NCBI GenBank assembly: GCA_021613335.1
Contig: JAJTWR010000481.1
Coordinates: forward strand, 2,509,501 to 2,573,500
Direction: 5' to 3'
Source: Whitmania pigra
Taxonomy: Eukaryota > Annelida > Clitellata > Hirudinida > Haemopidae
Length of the DNA: 64,000 nt
Shown: one piece after another, positions 38,501-51,200 of the stretch
Position numbering within the stretch: the stretch's first letter is position 1
Layout: each line of letters begins with the position of its first letter
The notes under the pieces: generated by a model
Told to the model about the DNA's origin: nothing
Seen by the model: only the letters and a program-made list of their open reading frames with translations
Databases searched by the model: none
Made by a program: the position numbers and the translations under genes

Positions 38501-41092
38501 CGTATGACACATAAGAGAAATCACAATTGAATATACAATTGAACTGGATAACTGCAAAAGATATACAAAAGAGTTAATAACCACCAAAATAACAGCAACA
38601 AACGGATGAATCACCGAAGCCACCAATCAGATCCGTCCATCGGATTCCGATGAAAAATTAGGTCAATCAGGTCACGGCCGGCAGCCAATCAGGAGTGTCA
38701 GTGTAACTATCGTAATCGTCTGCTCAGCAGCAGCAGATATCATTTATCAATTAACTTAGCACGCAAAGATCTCTCCACAAGGACATGACCAATTACAAGC
38801 CTAATAATTTACCACGCCATTAGGAACTGCTTAAGCAGAGGTGCTTAAATGTCAAAGCTCTTGCTTATTATAGCTAGAAAAAGAAAACATCCTCTAACAG
38901 AAGGCATCGAAACCAATCCGAAAGCATGCACGTGTGAATTTTTAATGTGCTTCTCACGCGCGCACGCTCTTCCAGCCTGCTCCAGAAAGGCTAAGGTCGC
39001 GCATCTAATTAAACGGAACTCACTGACAGCGATGATGAATCTAAAGTACAGACTAGTACGACGAGAGGATTGATAGATCGAAACGATTTTGCTGCCCACT
39101 GGAGCTGCCGAAGATTCCATTGAAAGAGAAAGATATTATGGCCGAGACGAGCCTTTGATAGTTGCTCGGTTGAGTGGTTGATTGAATGATTGAATGTCGA
39201 ACTGCAGGAGACGGCGTGATAGGCGCCACATAGCGTCTTCCAAGGCAGAAGTCAAGTTGCGAATCAAGTTTGAAAAGGTCAAAATGCGTATGGAAACAAG
39301 AAAGTTAATAACAAACTCGTCTGTCTTCTTTTTTTTTATATATTTTTTATATATATTATATTTATTATAATTTATTATAATTTTTTATACACAGATTATC
39401 CCAGATATTATTCACACGCCTGTCATGGGTTAGCGGGACTCACAATTTACAAGACATCCAAATTAAGTCCGAAACAGGCTTAAATTCCACAGCCTCGTCT
39501 CCAAGAGAACATTACCCGTAGTTTTATTCATCCATCATTCACGGAGACAAAACGTCGTCATCATCATCATCCTCATCGTCATCATCATCATCACCGTCGT
39601 CGTCATCGTCATCGTCGTGGTTTAAGTGGTTTCCTCTGAAAGTGCCCGAGGAACAATAGAGAATAATAATAATTTCAAAAACAAATCAAGATATCCTTCA
39701 ACTTTGCAGAAGTAGTGACAGTGACAAAACAAACTCGTCTTTGCAAAACAAACAGGTTAATGCAGACGAACCGAACAGTCGTTCAGTCCAATGCCGACCG
39801 GACTTGAAATAAGCTGACTAGCGTTCGACTCGACGAGATAGCCGAAGATTCTCTAATTTTATCGGGAAGGAATTAGATAACAATTGTCATCCTTTAAATG
39901 AAATGAAATGAATTCTCGCATAATAAACATAAGATAATTTACAAAAAAGAGAAATCATCCTTAACTGTTCAAATGGAATTCAAAGCTTCTCAGTTGTAGA
40001 AGCCTGGTTGAAATAAATGTTCAAAAAAAAAAAACCAAAAAAAAAACCAACAAATTACTGATAATTTTTAAACGATATTTCTGCTCTCAAAGCCTTCATT
40101 ATTACTCTAGTAATTAGGTTGGTCTTCTGTAGATTCGTTTTGACTCCGATTGGAATTTGCAGGCAATTAAACACTTTTAAACACTTTACTTCGCCACAAA
40201 ATCTCATCATGTTGTTGATGTTCCAAATGCAAAGTTCGTACTCATTAACACCGGCCGACGAAGACGATAATAGCTAGCGACCCGTGGTGATAAACACGAC
40301 CCCGATGACGAAAGCTGTGACGATGGTGATGACGATGATGATGATGGTGATGATGGTGATGATGATGATGATGACGATGATGATGATGATGATGATGATG
40401 ATGACGATGATGATGATGACGATTATGACGATGGTGATGACGATAAGGATAAAAGCTGGCTGCGGAAGCAATTTACTGCGCCTAACCAGAGCCTGATTTG
40501 AAATCAGTATTTATTGAAGGCAAGCCAACTGAGGAGAGGTCCCAGATGACATCTTTTTTAGCCACGACCACGTGCAATGAACAATGTCAGGTAATGATAA
40601 TGCTGAGTAATGATAATGTCAGTTATTGGGCATGGTAATGATTACGTTGTAGAAAACATTCAGTTATTATCAGTAGATCATTGCTTAGGTTGTAATCAAA
40701 CTATCAAAACTGGGTCTCAAGAGCAAAAATGTAAACAGAAGTAGATTGACAGAAGCGAACTCGGTGGAAATTTAATGACGTAAGACACTTGTAGACAACT
40801 ACGCAAAAAAAAAGTTATTGTGCTATTACGAGGAATTCGTCTAGCTCGACAAAACAAGAATAACAGAAAAACTACCGATTATTATTATTATTATTATTGT
40901 TAATATTATTAATATTATTATTGTTGTTGTTGTTAAGAAGAGTGCAGCAATTAATAAAATCAGTGATGGTTTTAGACTCGCTCTGTAATGAAATAATGAC
41001 TCCACTGACGATAACAATAATAATAAAATCTTTAATGCAAATAACATGATAATAATAATTACAAAGGATAAATGATAATGATGATAATAAAG

Positions 41093-41154
<62 letters not shown>

Positions 41155-44100
41155 CAAAAATATTAGTAATAAATAATAACAACAACATTAATAATATTAT
41201 TATTAACAGTAACACTCAGCAGAAATAATTCTAAATATGCAGTCAATGTAAAAAAAAGCCTTAATAATAATAACGAAAATAATGTAAACAACAACAACAA
41301 CAACAACATTATTAACAACAATATTCATCAGATATGAATATACAAAAGGATCCAGAGAATACATCTAGGCTTTGCAGGAATATCGAACAACAAACAAGAA
41401 ATACAGGTGTGCAACAATGTTGAATCATCATCATTGTCGTTGTCATGTCATCACAATAATTTACGCCATTTAAACAATAATCACTATGATCGTCGTCGTC
41501 GTCATCGCTTTCATCGTAATCATCACCCCCGCCACAACCACCACCACCACCATCATCATCACCATCATCATCATCATCATCACCACCATCATCATCATCT
41601 ACTCACTTCTTTTTGTTATCTCTGTAGATGAGCGTATCCGACGGTTGATTGTAGAGTGGCTGAATTAGTTATAAACAGTCATTGTTATCTGTAGATTCCA
41701 TTCTCACATGTAAACAAACTTATATAACTCTAACTAGTAGTTTCCCATCAAAATCGGACAATCAAAATGCGTCACAGATGCCATCCTTAGCGTAGGAGAG
41801 AGCGGGGACGATTTAGCGATTCGTGACATTGCAGAAACACGCGACGACATGCAACAACATGCAACAACATGCGACAACATGCGACAACACACAAAAATGT
41901 GGCGGACGACACAAGGTGAAGGCCGAATCATAGGTTTAAACGAATCATTTGCTTAACAAATGAGTTGATGGTGAGTGACTGCAACAACAACAACAAACAG
42001 TTTTATTATTGGATGCATTATTAAAAGTCATTATTAAATTATTATTAAATGTCTTTGTTAAATGTCAACATCAACAACAGCAAACAACATCAAAACATCA
42101 TCAACAAGGTTCTGAGAGGCGATTGTATTGACGAACAGAGCGCCCTCCAAGAAAAAGAAATCATAAAACTCAAGCGCACAATGAACCGACAGAGGAAAAC
42201 AACTTGGCGGACAGGTTATTTATTGCCTCGTGCGTGCGACCTTGACATTAGAGCAAAGCGCCAAAAAGATCTGGCAGCATCTGGAAGAGATGAGTTCAAA
42301 ATCAAGTAACTCGCTCCACTAACCAGAGGGGTAACTGTGCCCAGTGAAGCGAGGATGTTGTGAGACTGCAGTGCCTTCAGCTGAGAAGAAAAATAATAAC
42401 AAACGTTAAATGGATTTCACTTTTCATACAACAACAACAATAATCATTGAGATGATGCAATGCTTTAGGTAGGTCGATAAAAATAGCTCCATCCTTTTCA
42501 CAAAGAACGCGTAGCACTTGAATGGTCTTAGAAATAATAAAACTAAAAAAAATAAGAAATAAAAAATATAAAAAATCACTATTCAAATAAATCTCTGACT
42601 ATGGTAATAGCTCTGAACTGGTATCCCAGTTAAATCCCCCCAAACTAAAATGGGTCAAACTCCAGTCGAAGATGCATTCATTTCTTTGTGTCTGATCTTA
42701 TAACCTGTACCTCGGCCATAACCCCTGGATAACGAGCCACTGGACGACTTAGATTTATGAGGGGATGTCGACGACGATTCTTTGTCTGAGATGCCGGATT
42801 ATGGCGTGGTTCGGGGAATGGCAACTTGGCTTTCCATTTTTACAATTTTTTTCCTTTTTTTTTTTTTGTGATTGTGCTCAGTAGCAAAACCAGGCCAGGA
42901 TAAGTGGCGGCGAAACAACAACAACAACAACAACTACTATAGGCAGGCACAGAGGGAGATAGCAGGAAGAAGTGAGCGAAAGTACTTAACCTTGAACGCT
43001 GACTGACGAGAAGAGCCAGCAAGGCGTAGAAATACAAGTGCGTAGAATGTTTGTTTAGCTACGAATACGGGTCTCAGCAGGAGAGATGGTGAGGGACAAA
43101 AATAGGAGTGGGGAGGTTAGAAACGAGATAACGATCCAATGAGAGGAAATATTTAGCGAGAGTTCATTGTCAGGCATTTTGCAATTAATCAGCTCCAACC
43201 GAACCAACCACCAACTGAATGAATGATTGAATGACAGAATGAATTACTGAATGAATGAAGGCCCCATGGTGAGCAGACAGGACATCTCTCGTTCTGGAGG
43301 GAGATTAAATTTGATCCCAAAGAGATGGCACTAATGCGACTTATGCAGACTGAAGTCTGAGAAGTCAAAAGCCAAGGCGATGGTAATAAGGCAAACACAA
43401 TAATAACAACAATAACAACAATAACAATAATAACAACAAGGCGGGGATTATGTTAACTTTAACAGCGGCATCGATTGCTTGGCTGTTGTTATTATTACTA
43501 TTGTTAATATTATTATTATTATTAATAATACTGCAATATAATAGTTCATTTGTGCGGCGCCTCGCGCATCAGAGGCGCCTACATTATTGTTATTATTGCA
43601 ATTGTTAACATTATTGCTATTATTATTATTATTATTATTATATTATTATTATTATTATTGTTAGCATTGTTGTCATGATTAATATATAATTATTATTATT
43701 ATTAGTAGTAGTAGTATTCTGAGTGATGAACATACACCTAAACATGTCACGTTACCCAGTTACGAAGTATCGACGTCGACATTTTATTACTCTCACTGAG
43801 GACAACAAAACAAATGAATGTAAAGGCCTCTAAAAAAAAAAAAATAAATAAAATAAAAGATGCCCCCATCTTTCAGTCTGAGAATCGAAATTAGGCGACA
43901 ATGGATCAACAACAGATCAACAGATCGCTGCTGCAACGTCACTTTTTTCATTCAAGTCGATAATCTACCCACATAATCTACCCACGTTTCATCTCCATCG
44001 AGCAGATTAAAATAAAACAACGACAACAACAACAAACATTCCGAAACATGGTTTAGTAGAACTAGGATGGAGAGATCGGAGGACAAATAGAAATTTGCGA

Positions 44101-47100
44101 TGACTTGACTTCTACTGACCTTGTTCTGGCCATAGATGAGACGGGCAATGGTCTGAGGGCGAGACTCAGAGACCTCCACGACTGCCTCGAGGGAATCGTC
44201 CTTCTCCGACAACATCTTAACTTTGCTGAGTTCGTTCTAAAAGAAAGCAGATTAAATGAAGTAGCAAAGTAAGTACAAGAAACAAAACGGCACCTTAAGT
44301 TATGTTAAAAGGTAAAGTGATCAAATGATTCAAAGCAAGACTACCACTAATTTGCACTTAAATCTCGATAATAATTGGTTTGTTTATTAATGACTTGACG
44401 TATTTGAAAGAAAATAAATTATAAATCGAGCAAGAGACATACGCATTTAGCTTTCAAGTTTATTATCGTCTGCTCAGTCATTGCAATTTCCCCATCGATT
44501 TTGTTCATCTTCTGCTGCAGATCTTTGGACAAGACTTTGTTGGGGTCTGACGATGACAATAAATAGCCCAGCATTTCCCCACCTGGGCCAACGGATGGAT
44601 ATCCACCAGGAATGGTCATGATCTTCCTGTACTCGTTCTGCAAATTCAGAAATGAATAAAACAAAGGAAATGAAGAACATTGGAGATACTGTCAAAAGCC
44701 ATCCCAAAACCAAGACATTAGCTAGCTATAACAGCCCCTAACCAACAGCTTGACATGTTGAAGTGAGAATGTAATTTCATACTTCAAGTTCTTTAGAATC
44801 CACTGGTGGAAAGCCTGTCCTCATTTTCTTCCTGTCTTTGTCCTCAGATTTGGCAATATCAGACCAGGAACGTTTCTGTCCTTTGATGTCGGGATCATCG
44901 TTTTCAGGAAAGCCTCTGATAGGTGGCGGGGCTTGAATTGGAGACAACGTTGGCGGACCATAAGGAATCCAAGGTTGACTCGACTGTTGTTGTTGCTGTT
45001 GTTGTGATCGTCTGCTGTAGAACAATCGCGAGACGCAATAAATAATGTAACTGTTGATTTAATAATATAACTATTAATTTAATTTGCCCTGCTCAGTGTA
45101 ACATGATACTTCTGAGAAAAACTGGATGCCACGTCACACGTGCCCAAAATAATTCAATGTGAAAAGAAAGGAGAGTACATACAAGTATATACTTAGAGAA
45201 AGCAAAAGTAAACATTTTACTTCTCCTGCATAGGCGTGGCCCATCCAGATCCTCCTTCTCTGTTCAGTTCTTGTATGTTATTTTCTGCCTCTTGTGACTA
45301 TCCAACAAACAAACAACAGTAACAAGTCAGTAACTCATACAGCACAGAGAGACAACAATTTGACCCACGTAAACTAGAACCAAGTACTCGGCCAAACGCG
45401 CAACCAGAACCAGACAACGGGACACACATCCGACCGGTCGATTCAGGCCTAGAACTTCGAACTGCGCGAATGGCACACGCAAGCACACGTGTGATTAATC
45501 ACTATTTACACTTCGTTGGAAGGCCAAAGTCATTCATTTTAATATTCAATTTAATGCTAGGTAATAAAAAGCCTTCATAAACTTACAATTCTTAAGTTAT
45601 ATTTCTTACCACCGTTGAGGTGGGCGAAGCCTGTGTGACAGGAGCAGGAAAAAGTAAGAAATGAGTAAGGTGAAGTATCACAAAGGAGTCAAATTAAGAA
45701 GTTCTTAATAGCTTTCACATGACTTAATTAAAGATTAGTTTCTGAAGGACTTCATTTGGATAAAGCCACTTCCTTGACATTGTCAATTCGAAGAACGACA
45801 ATCAGAAACTATTGGTAAACGTAACCGAAACTCTCAACTCAACAATGGGATTAACAATGGGATCATTCAAAAGAAAGAACTTGTTCGTCACTTAGGTAAT
45901 TTTACAGCAAGAAGTTCATCAAAGGAGACTAAAAACAAAGACAGACTCAATAATAAGGCATAATAATAGTGCTGAAAATATATCTATTTATAGTTCAAGG
46001 ATGTAGTGGATAATTGAAGACGATGATTCAAAAAGCCGCGAAAATCCTTTGTTTTTCTTCGGCAGACGTGGTCTGGTCCCAATCGATACGTAATGGCGGA
46101 ATTCTCTCATTAATTATATGCAGTTCCCAGCAACCGGTGACAGACTGCCCTGCATGGAGGAGATAGACATAAACAAAACAACATCTTTCCATCCATCCAT
46201 CCACCCACCAACAGCAGCTGAACCAACGCCGAGAACCAACAGACCGCACGGACACGAAACTCGTTTCGCGTGCTTAAATGTGTTAATGGCATTACGAACG
46301 CATCAAACGTTGTGGAATATGCCATGCCATGACAAACATGACGAATGACGTCTGGTTTCTCAAAATAACACGAACTGCACCTTTCTGGAGCTTCGACAAA
46401 AAAAAGAAAGAAACAAACTCAAAAGTATTTCCACAAGCAAAAATTCTTTCAAAATTTTCTAACCATTTGGCAGAACAAAATCGATCATACCGAGGAGGAG
46501 AAATAATAACAGAAACAACAACAATAAGAATAATAATAATAAGAAGAAGAATTTTGAAGACTAAAGGTCACATCCACTAAACAATTATGACAAGCAGACC
46601 TCAAATGCAGAGAAAAAGAACGATAAAAATATGCACAGCCCAGATCCAGGCCAGAGAAGTTCAAAAATTTCCACACTAACAGCACTGGCAAAGTCCATAA
46701 ATTACTTGTGGCATCTCGGTAATATCTAATATCGAAAATAAAAATAACTAATAACAGTTGAAGTCTGCTTTTGAGATCTGAAATTTCGTTTATTCCAAGA
46801 CTCAAATAAATGTCAAGGATTTTTATTATAAAACTTCTGCTGTTTGTTTGTATTGTTTGTATTGTTGTTCCTGATCTTTGAAGTCTTCAAAGCACATTGA
46901 AAACACCTTTCCAGTTCTTAATTCAATTAAATCTATCTGAAAGCTTTTATGTCATCTTTCATTATAATTCGAAAATATTTCTTAAAAGAGAGAAGGCAAG
47001 TCATAGTAAATGAGCTAGGTTTGTGCTTAAAATGTGGCATGAAATAAAATTTAGTTGAAATGACTCTAGGTTTACAATGAAGTTGTTAAAAATTCTGCAT

Positions 47101-47534
47101 AGAATATAAATTGTAAATGAATCAAAAGTAACTCAATAGATTAAATTTTAATTAGAAAATTAAAAATAAGCATAAATATAACGCAAATGTTTATTGTTAT
47201 TGTTATTATGTTTGTCAGTCACTATGGTTTTTTTATGAGATTGCTTTTGACCCTATTGGGAATTAACCTAAAAACAATGGGGCTGTTCAATAAAATAAAT
47301 CCGGTACCAAATCAAGCTATGTCAAATGTAAAAACCCTAGTCCATTCATCCAAACCTTCAAAATGTCTAATAACAACAAACCTGCAAACCCACAAAATTT
47401 CTGGAATTCTGAGCAATATCCATCAAATTGGCTTGATGAGAGCCGTGAAGATGTGGAACGAATTCCTGGTTATAATGAACGAGTGTGGGGCTCGCACTAG
47501 CCACAGAATTAGACATGTTAGGCGCTGATGACAT
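26700..47534 (-). CDS. Nuclear receptor corepressor NCoR/SMRT homologue, 26 coding exons
   Basis: Scaffold that links nuclear receptors to HDAC3 in the nucleus. Exons (minus): 47534-47382, 45630-45610, 45297-45221, 45014-44783, 44637-44443, 44236-44120, 42380-42324, 41659-41607, 38127-38061, 37835-37750, 37539-37453, 37264-37177, 36565-36350, 34020-33907, 33789-33749, 33673-33310, 31927-31861, 31698-31430, 31346-31180, 31072-30532, 30310-29065, 29001-28744, 28573-28234, 28121-27797, 27718-27532, 27448-27359, 26857-26700 (listing includes one micro-exon). About 1871 aa. Recognisable in order: N-terminus MSSAPNMSNS; coiled coil KMNKIDGEIAMTEQTIINLK; PLYNQPSDTLIYRDN; basic helices; SANT1/HDAC3-activating domain (SVTPPMMLD, LWTTAESEIF, QDCVLFYYLTKKAANYK); GSGRGSITKGTS; and two CORNR-type receptor motifs, TAANLIEAII and TASDRIEAIIAQDI. 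SANT2 was not found. Donors at 30532 and 27797 are uncertain. Confidence 0.9.
34099..34155. repeat. (AAT)n microsatellite in an NCoR intron
   Basis: Continuous AAT trinucleotides with one ATA slip; lies in the 2.3-kb intron that splits the SANT1 domain. Confidence 0.9.
35038..35165 (+). repeat. TACAAT/TACAAG hexanucleotide repeat
   Basis: Imperfect 6-bp units TACAAT, TACAAG, TGCAAT and TGCAAC in tandem for about 125 bp. It reads as a Tyr/Asn/Lys/Cys ORF on the plus strand, but sits inside an NCoR intron and is best treated as repeat. Confidence 0.85.
35340..35550. repeat. AAT/ATT and ATC repeats with inverted arrangement
   Basis: AAT-rich and ATT-rich runs alternate with AATCAATCAATT motifs, followed by (ATC)n then a long (ATT)n to about 35547. 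Opposed AAT and ATT runs could fold into hairpins. Confidence 0.8.
37653..37732. repeat. 21-bp tandem repeat, about three copies
   Basis: Unit AAATCATGCAATGGTAATTGT with single-base variants, inside the NCoR intron between exons ending 37539 and 37750. Confidence 0.85.
38190..38240. repeat. (ATC)n microsatellite
   Basis: ATC trinucleotides with one GTC interruption in an NCoR intron of about 3.5 kb. Confidence 0.85.
39554..39622. repeat. ATC/GTC microsatellite
   Basis: Mixed ATC and GTC trinucleotides with few interruptions, same intron as the 38.2- and 40.3-kb repeats. Confidence 0.85.
40317..40445. repeat. Long (GAT)n microsatellite
   Basis: About 125 bp of GAT with GGT and GAC variants. 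It opens spurious poly-Met and poly-Ile ORFs on both strands, which I do not call as genes. Confidence 0.9.
41089..41155. repeat. (AAT)n microsatellite
   Basis: Nearly pure AAT run of about 60 bp; produces a poly-Tyr ORF on the minus strand that is an artefact. Confidence 0.9.
41535..41603. repeat. ACC/ATC microsatellite next to an NCoR exon
   Basis: CAC and CAT trinucleotides (His codons in one frame) end within about 5 bp of the donor of the NCoR exon 41659-41607. Confidence 0.85.
41845..41892. repeat. 10-bp tandem repeat
   Basis: Four copies of CATGCAACAA / CATGCGACAA in tandem within an NCoR intron. Confidence 0.8.
43395..43440. repeat. (AAC/AAT)n microsatellite
   Basis: Mixed AAC and AAT trinucleotides in the NCoR intron; a related (ATT)n tract follows at about 43490-43720. 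Confidence 0.8.
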
Positions 47535-48263
47535 GATCTAGTCGGTAAAGATAAAAACTAACAACCTACAATAAAACCAATGAGAAAAGTAAGAACTAGT
47601 TTTGAATCCAACGTCAAATTTGAATAAAATTTACTTTAATAAAGTTTCATTCCTCGCGATCGATTATTTATCGATGCTAAAAGCACAATTTGAACAAACC
47701 CCGGTCTGGAGTAAAATTCCGAATAATAGCGCTAGAGAAAAAACGATATGGTTTATCTATAACGCATAAAGTCAGATGTCAACAAAACTCGTATGCATTA
47801 TTTAAAACTTTTAACACTTAAAAATGCACCACGGCCGACTAAACATCTACTTTCGTAAAAGAATTAATCTATTGGCGTGTTTGTAAATATAATTAATTAA
47901 CAATAACAGCCAGAACGGCATAGTACACAGGCGCACGAGCTGGTTCCCGATAAAAAAAAAAGTAAGTCACGTGAATTCCTTGAACTTGACCTCAGAATAC
48001 ATTCTTGAATTTTTCTAAGTAAAAATTTATTCAATTAAATATTTACATAATTAAGCAATAAAATATGACGTTTTCTGTTCAGAAAATGTTATCCAAATAT
48101 TGGTGCTTATCTCTTGTCTTAAATACATATTTAATAAACAAAAAAGTTGTTAAAATTTAATTTAAATGATAAGGGACCATTGCAGGTAAAGCAATTTGTG
48201 TTCGTTAACAACGCGGTGGTAGCGAAGTTGTGGTTGAAGTTGTCCAATTTTACTTACTAAATC
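47535..48263. promoter_or_regulatory. Bidirectional promoter region between NCoR and CEP83
   Basis: The NCoR start (minus, 47534) and the CEP83 start (plus, 48264) lie 729 bp apart and point away from each other. No exon is visible between them. Shared regulation is inferred from spacing only; no TATA box or specific site identified. Confidence 0.45.
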
Positions 48264-51200
48264 ATGGATGGTTTGGGAGACAATATCACCACCAGTAACT
48301 TTGGTGAGAAATTACCCCAAATTATCCGCGAAAATGAATTACAAAAGACTATTGCGGACGAAAGAATGAGAGCTGAACAGCATAAGTCAAATTACCAAAC
48401 ATTGAAATTGGATTATTTGAGGTAAGATTACTTCATATTTTTTTACGGAGTTTTAGTTTAAGGAAAACGTTTTTGTTTAAAGGCTTCAGCAAGATTTTTC
48501 TTCTCTTCAAAAGACTTTTGAAGATATGAATGTCTTGAGAGAGAAAGACAAAAGTTTGCTGGAACAAGCAAGACAGGAAATAATTAAAAAAATTAAAGAA
48601 AATGAAAACTTAAAATCTCAGGTGCATGCTCATTCATATTTTCATTGGTCATGTCATGCAAGGCTTCATTGCATGTTTCCAGATTTTAGATCCCCAGAAA
48701 ATAAAAATAATCCAGTTGCAAGTTGAAGAAGAGATTGAAGGTTCCTATAAAGACAAATTTAAGCAACACCAAAAAGATTATGAGGCTTTGAGAAGTGAGC
48801 ATAACAAGTTGAAGACTGAACACATATTCCTCAAGTCTGAATATGAAAATGATCGAAAGCAGTATTTGAGCATGCTGGAGGAGAACAAGATGAAATATGA
48901 GGCTGAGGTTAATTTCTTTGTTATTTGATTGCTTGCTGTCAAATTGTCTTTTAAAACCAATTATCATGAACTTATTAAAGTTGTACTATTACTTCAACCA
49001 TCCAAGTAAGCCAACAGCTGTCTGTGATGAACCATACAAATGTAATACTTAAACAAGCCATACAAATGTAATACATAATCAAATAATCTAATAAACTGCA
49101 CTTTCATCAGCACTTTCAAGGCTCTTTCGTTAGTTATTTTCAGATGTCCGCCTTAAAGCAAGAAAGACAATCAAAGTTGATGCAGCAGAGCGAAGACTCC
49201 CTCGATGATTTCAAGCAGTTGAAAGAACTCGAGCACAAGAACACGCAACTCGTGTGCAGAGTGAAAACCCTCGAGCAGGAAAATCTGGAGCTGAGAGGAC
49301 AAAAGAGTTATTCCGGATTGCAAGTTGATTCCATTAACAGGGTCAACTCAAAGGTCATTACAGAATATCAGTCAACCATCAAGGCTTTTGAGGTCTGCTT
49401 TGAAAATAAAAACTATTATTAGTAGTTGATTTTTTAAGGTGCCGCATGCATAGTGTCAAAAGCACCACTATTGACACATGCTCAGCAATTACAGAAACAT
49501 ACATGTTTGCTCAAATAATTTAAAAAAAAAATTAAACATAAATAACCAATTGTGACGGAAGCCAACATTTTGATCAGATCGAGAGGCAGATGATGAAGTC
49601 ACAAATTGATAACTTGCACAAAGAATTGCTTAAAATCTCGGAAGAGAAGAATCAGGCGATCATCCAAAGGCTGGAGCTGGACAAGCGAATCACATTACTG
49701 AATAACAGGATGGAGGAAGCAGAACAGGAGCACAAGAAGGAAGTCTACGACACGAGGGTCTGCATGCTCAAAGAAAGAGGAAGTCTTGAGGAGGACCTAA
49801 ATTCTATGAAAGTTCTTTTCGAAGGTTGGTTTGGTTTTATTTTATTTTTTTTTTATTTTATTGAATATTGCTTAAAGTAAAGCACAAGCAATTTAGATTG
49901 AGGTAACGTTAGAGTCATTATTTGCTTTTTGAAATGCTAATCTATCACACCAGACGCAAAAAGCGAATTGGAGGTCTTGCGTGAAACGGTCCAAGACCTC
50001 GAGAGTTCCTTGTTGGAGAAGGAAAAAGAGGGAATCAGGAAAGTTCAACTCACAAAAGAAGAACATTGGAATCTGATTCATCAGTTGGACACTCAAAAGT
50101 AATTTGTTTTATTAATTATTTATTTAGTTATTATTGTTAACATATTGTGAATATCTAAAGCATGAATGTTGTTTGTATTTATCCACTTTTTTGATTGCCT
50201 TATGTTATTTAAGGCTCGAATTAACAATGACTTAACGTGAATCTTGAATGTTCAAAGCTTGCATTAACCTGCACCTTTTTAAGGATTGCATTGGAAGCAA
50301 AACTGTCGGAGCAAGAAAAGATAAGTAAAGAACTTCAAGCCGAACGAGACCAGGCTTTAGAGAATTTCGAAGGAAAAGCTCGCGAACTTGACGACATGCA
50401 AGAAGGATTTGAGAAGGAGATTGAGAGACTCAAGTAAATGTCTTATTGAATTAAATGTATTAAATGTGACAACACAATTGAAGATTTATTTTTAACGAGC
50501 ATTTAATTTGTTATTTCAAATAACCTTACTAAAAGAATAAAATAGTTAACGAATAATGACATTATTTAATTTAAATACACATTTTAGGGGCAAACTAGTC
50601 AATCAAGAAATTCTTCTCGATCAATTAGAGAAGGAAAAAGTTGAAACTTCAAGTTTAAAAAACCGATTGGTGCATTTGGAATCAAAGTTCAAAGCCTTTA
50701 CAGAAGGCGAGATGGAATTGTTGGATCAAAATGCAAGCCTGGAAAAACAGGTTTATTTCTGTTGGATCGGATAAGCCACTCAAAGACGCTTTATTAAATT
50801 GCTTAATAATTACATTTTTGAGTTATTAAAAGAATTTTTTTGGGTCACAAAATCAACATACTTTTACTCCACTTACATAGCACCATAAGAATGTAAGAAT
50901 AGCATCAGAGATACTATTTTGACCATTTATTTGGTCATCCATTCCAAGGTTCTATTTTGGCCTTGCAAACTGGGATGCAAACAAGCTTCTGAGCTAATTT
51001 GCAGTCCGATGATGATGATAACGATGATGATGATGATGATGATGATGTTGTCCAATATTTGACACAGGTTGCTGAACTGAGCAAAGAACGACAAACTGCA
51101 ATGAAGGAGGAAGGCAAAACCAGGGAAGCAATGGAGAAGGAATTTTCGGAAAGACTTTCAGTGCTCATGGAGGAGAAATGTTGTCTGCTTTCTCAACTTG

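Noticed and set aside
40274..40496. Poly-Met and poly-Ile ORFs on both strands
   Set aside because: They are only the two readings of the GAT microsatellite inside an NCoR intron.
40841..41215. 124-codon minus-strand ORF with a poly-Tyr run
   Set aside because: Created by the AAT microsatellite; it lies in an NCoR intron and has no domain resemblance.
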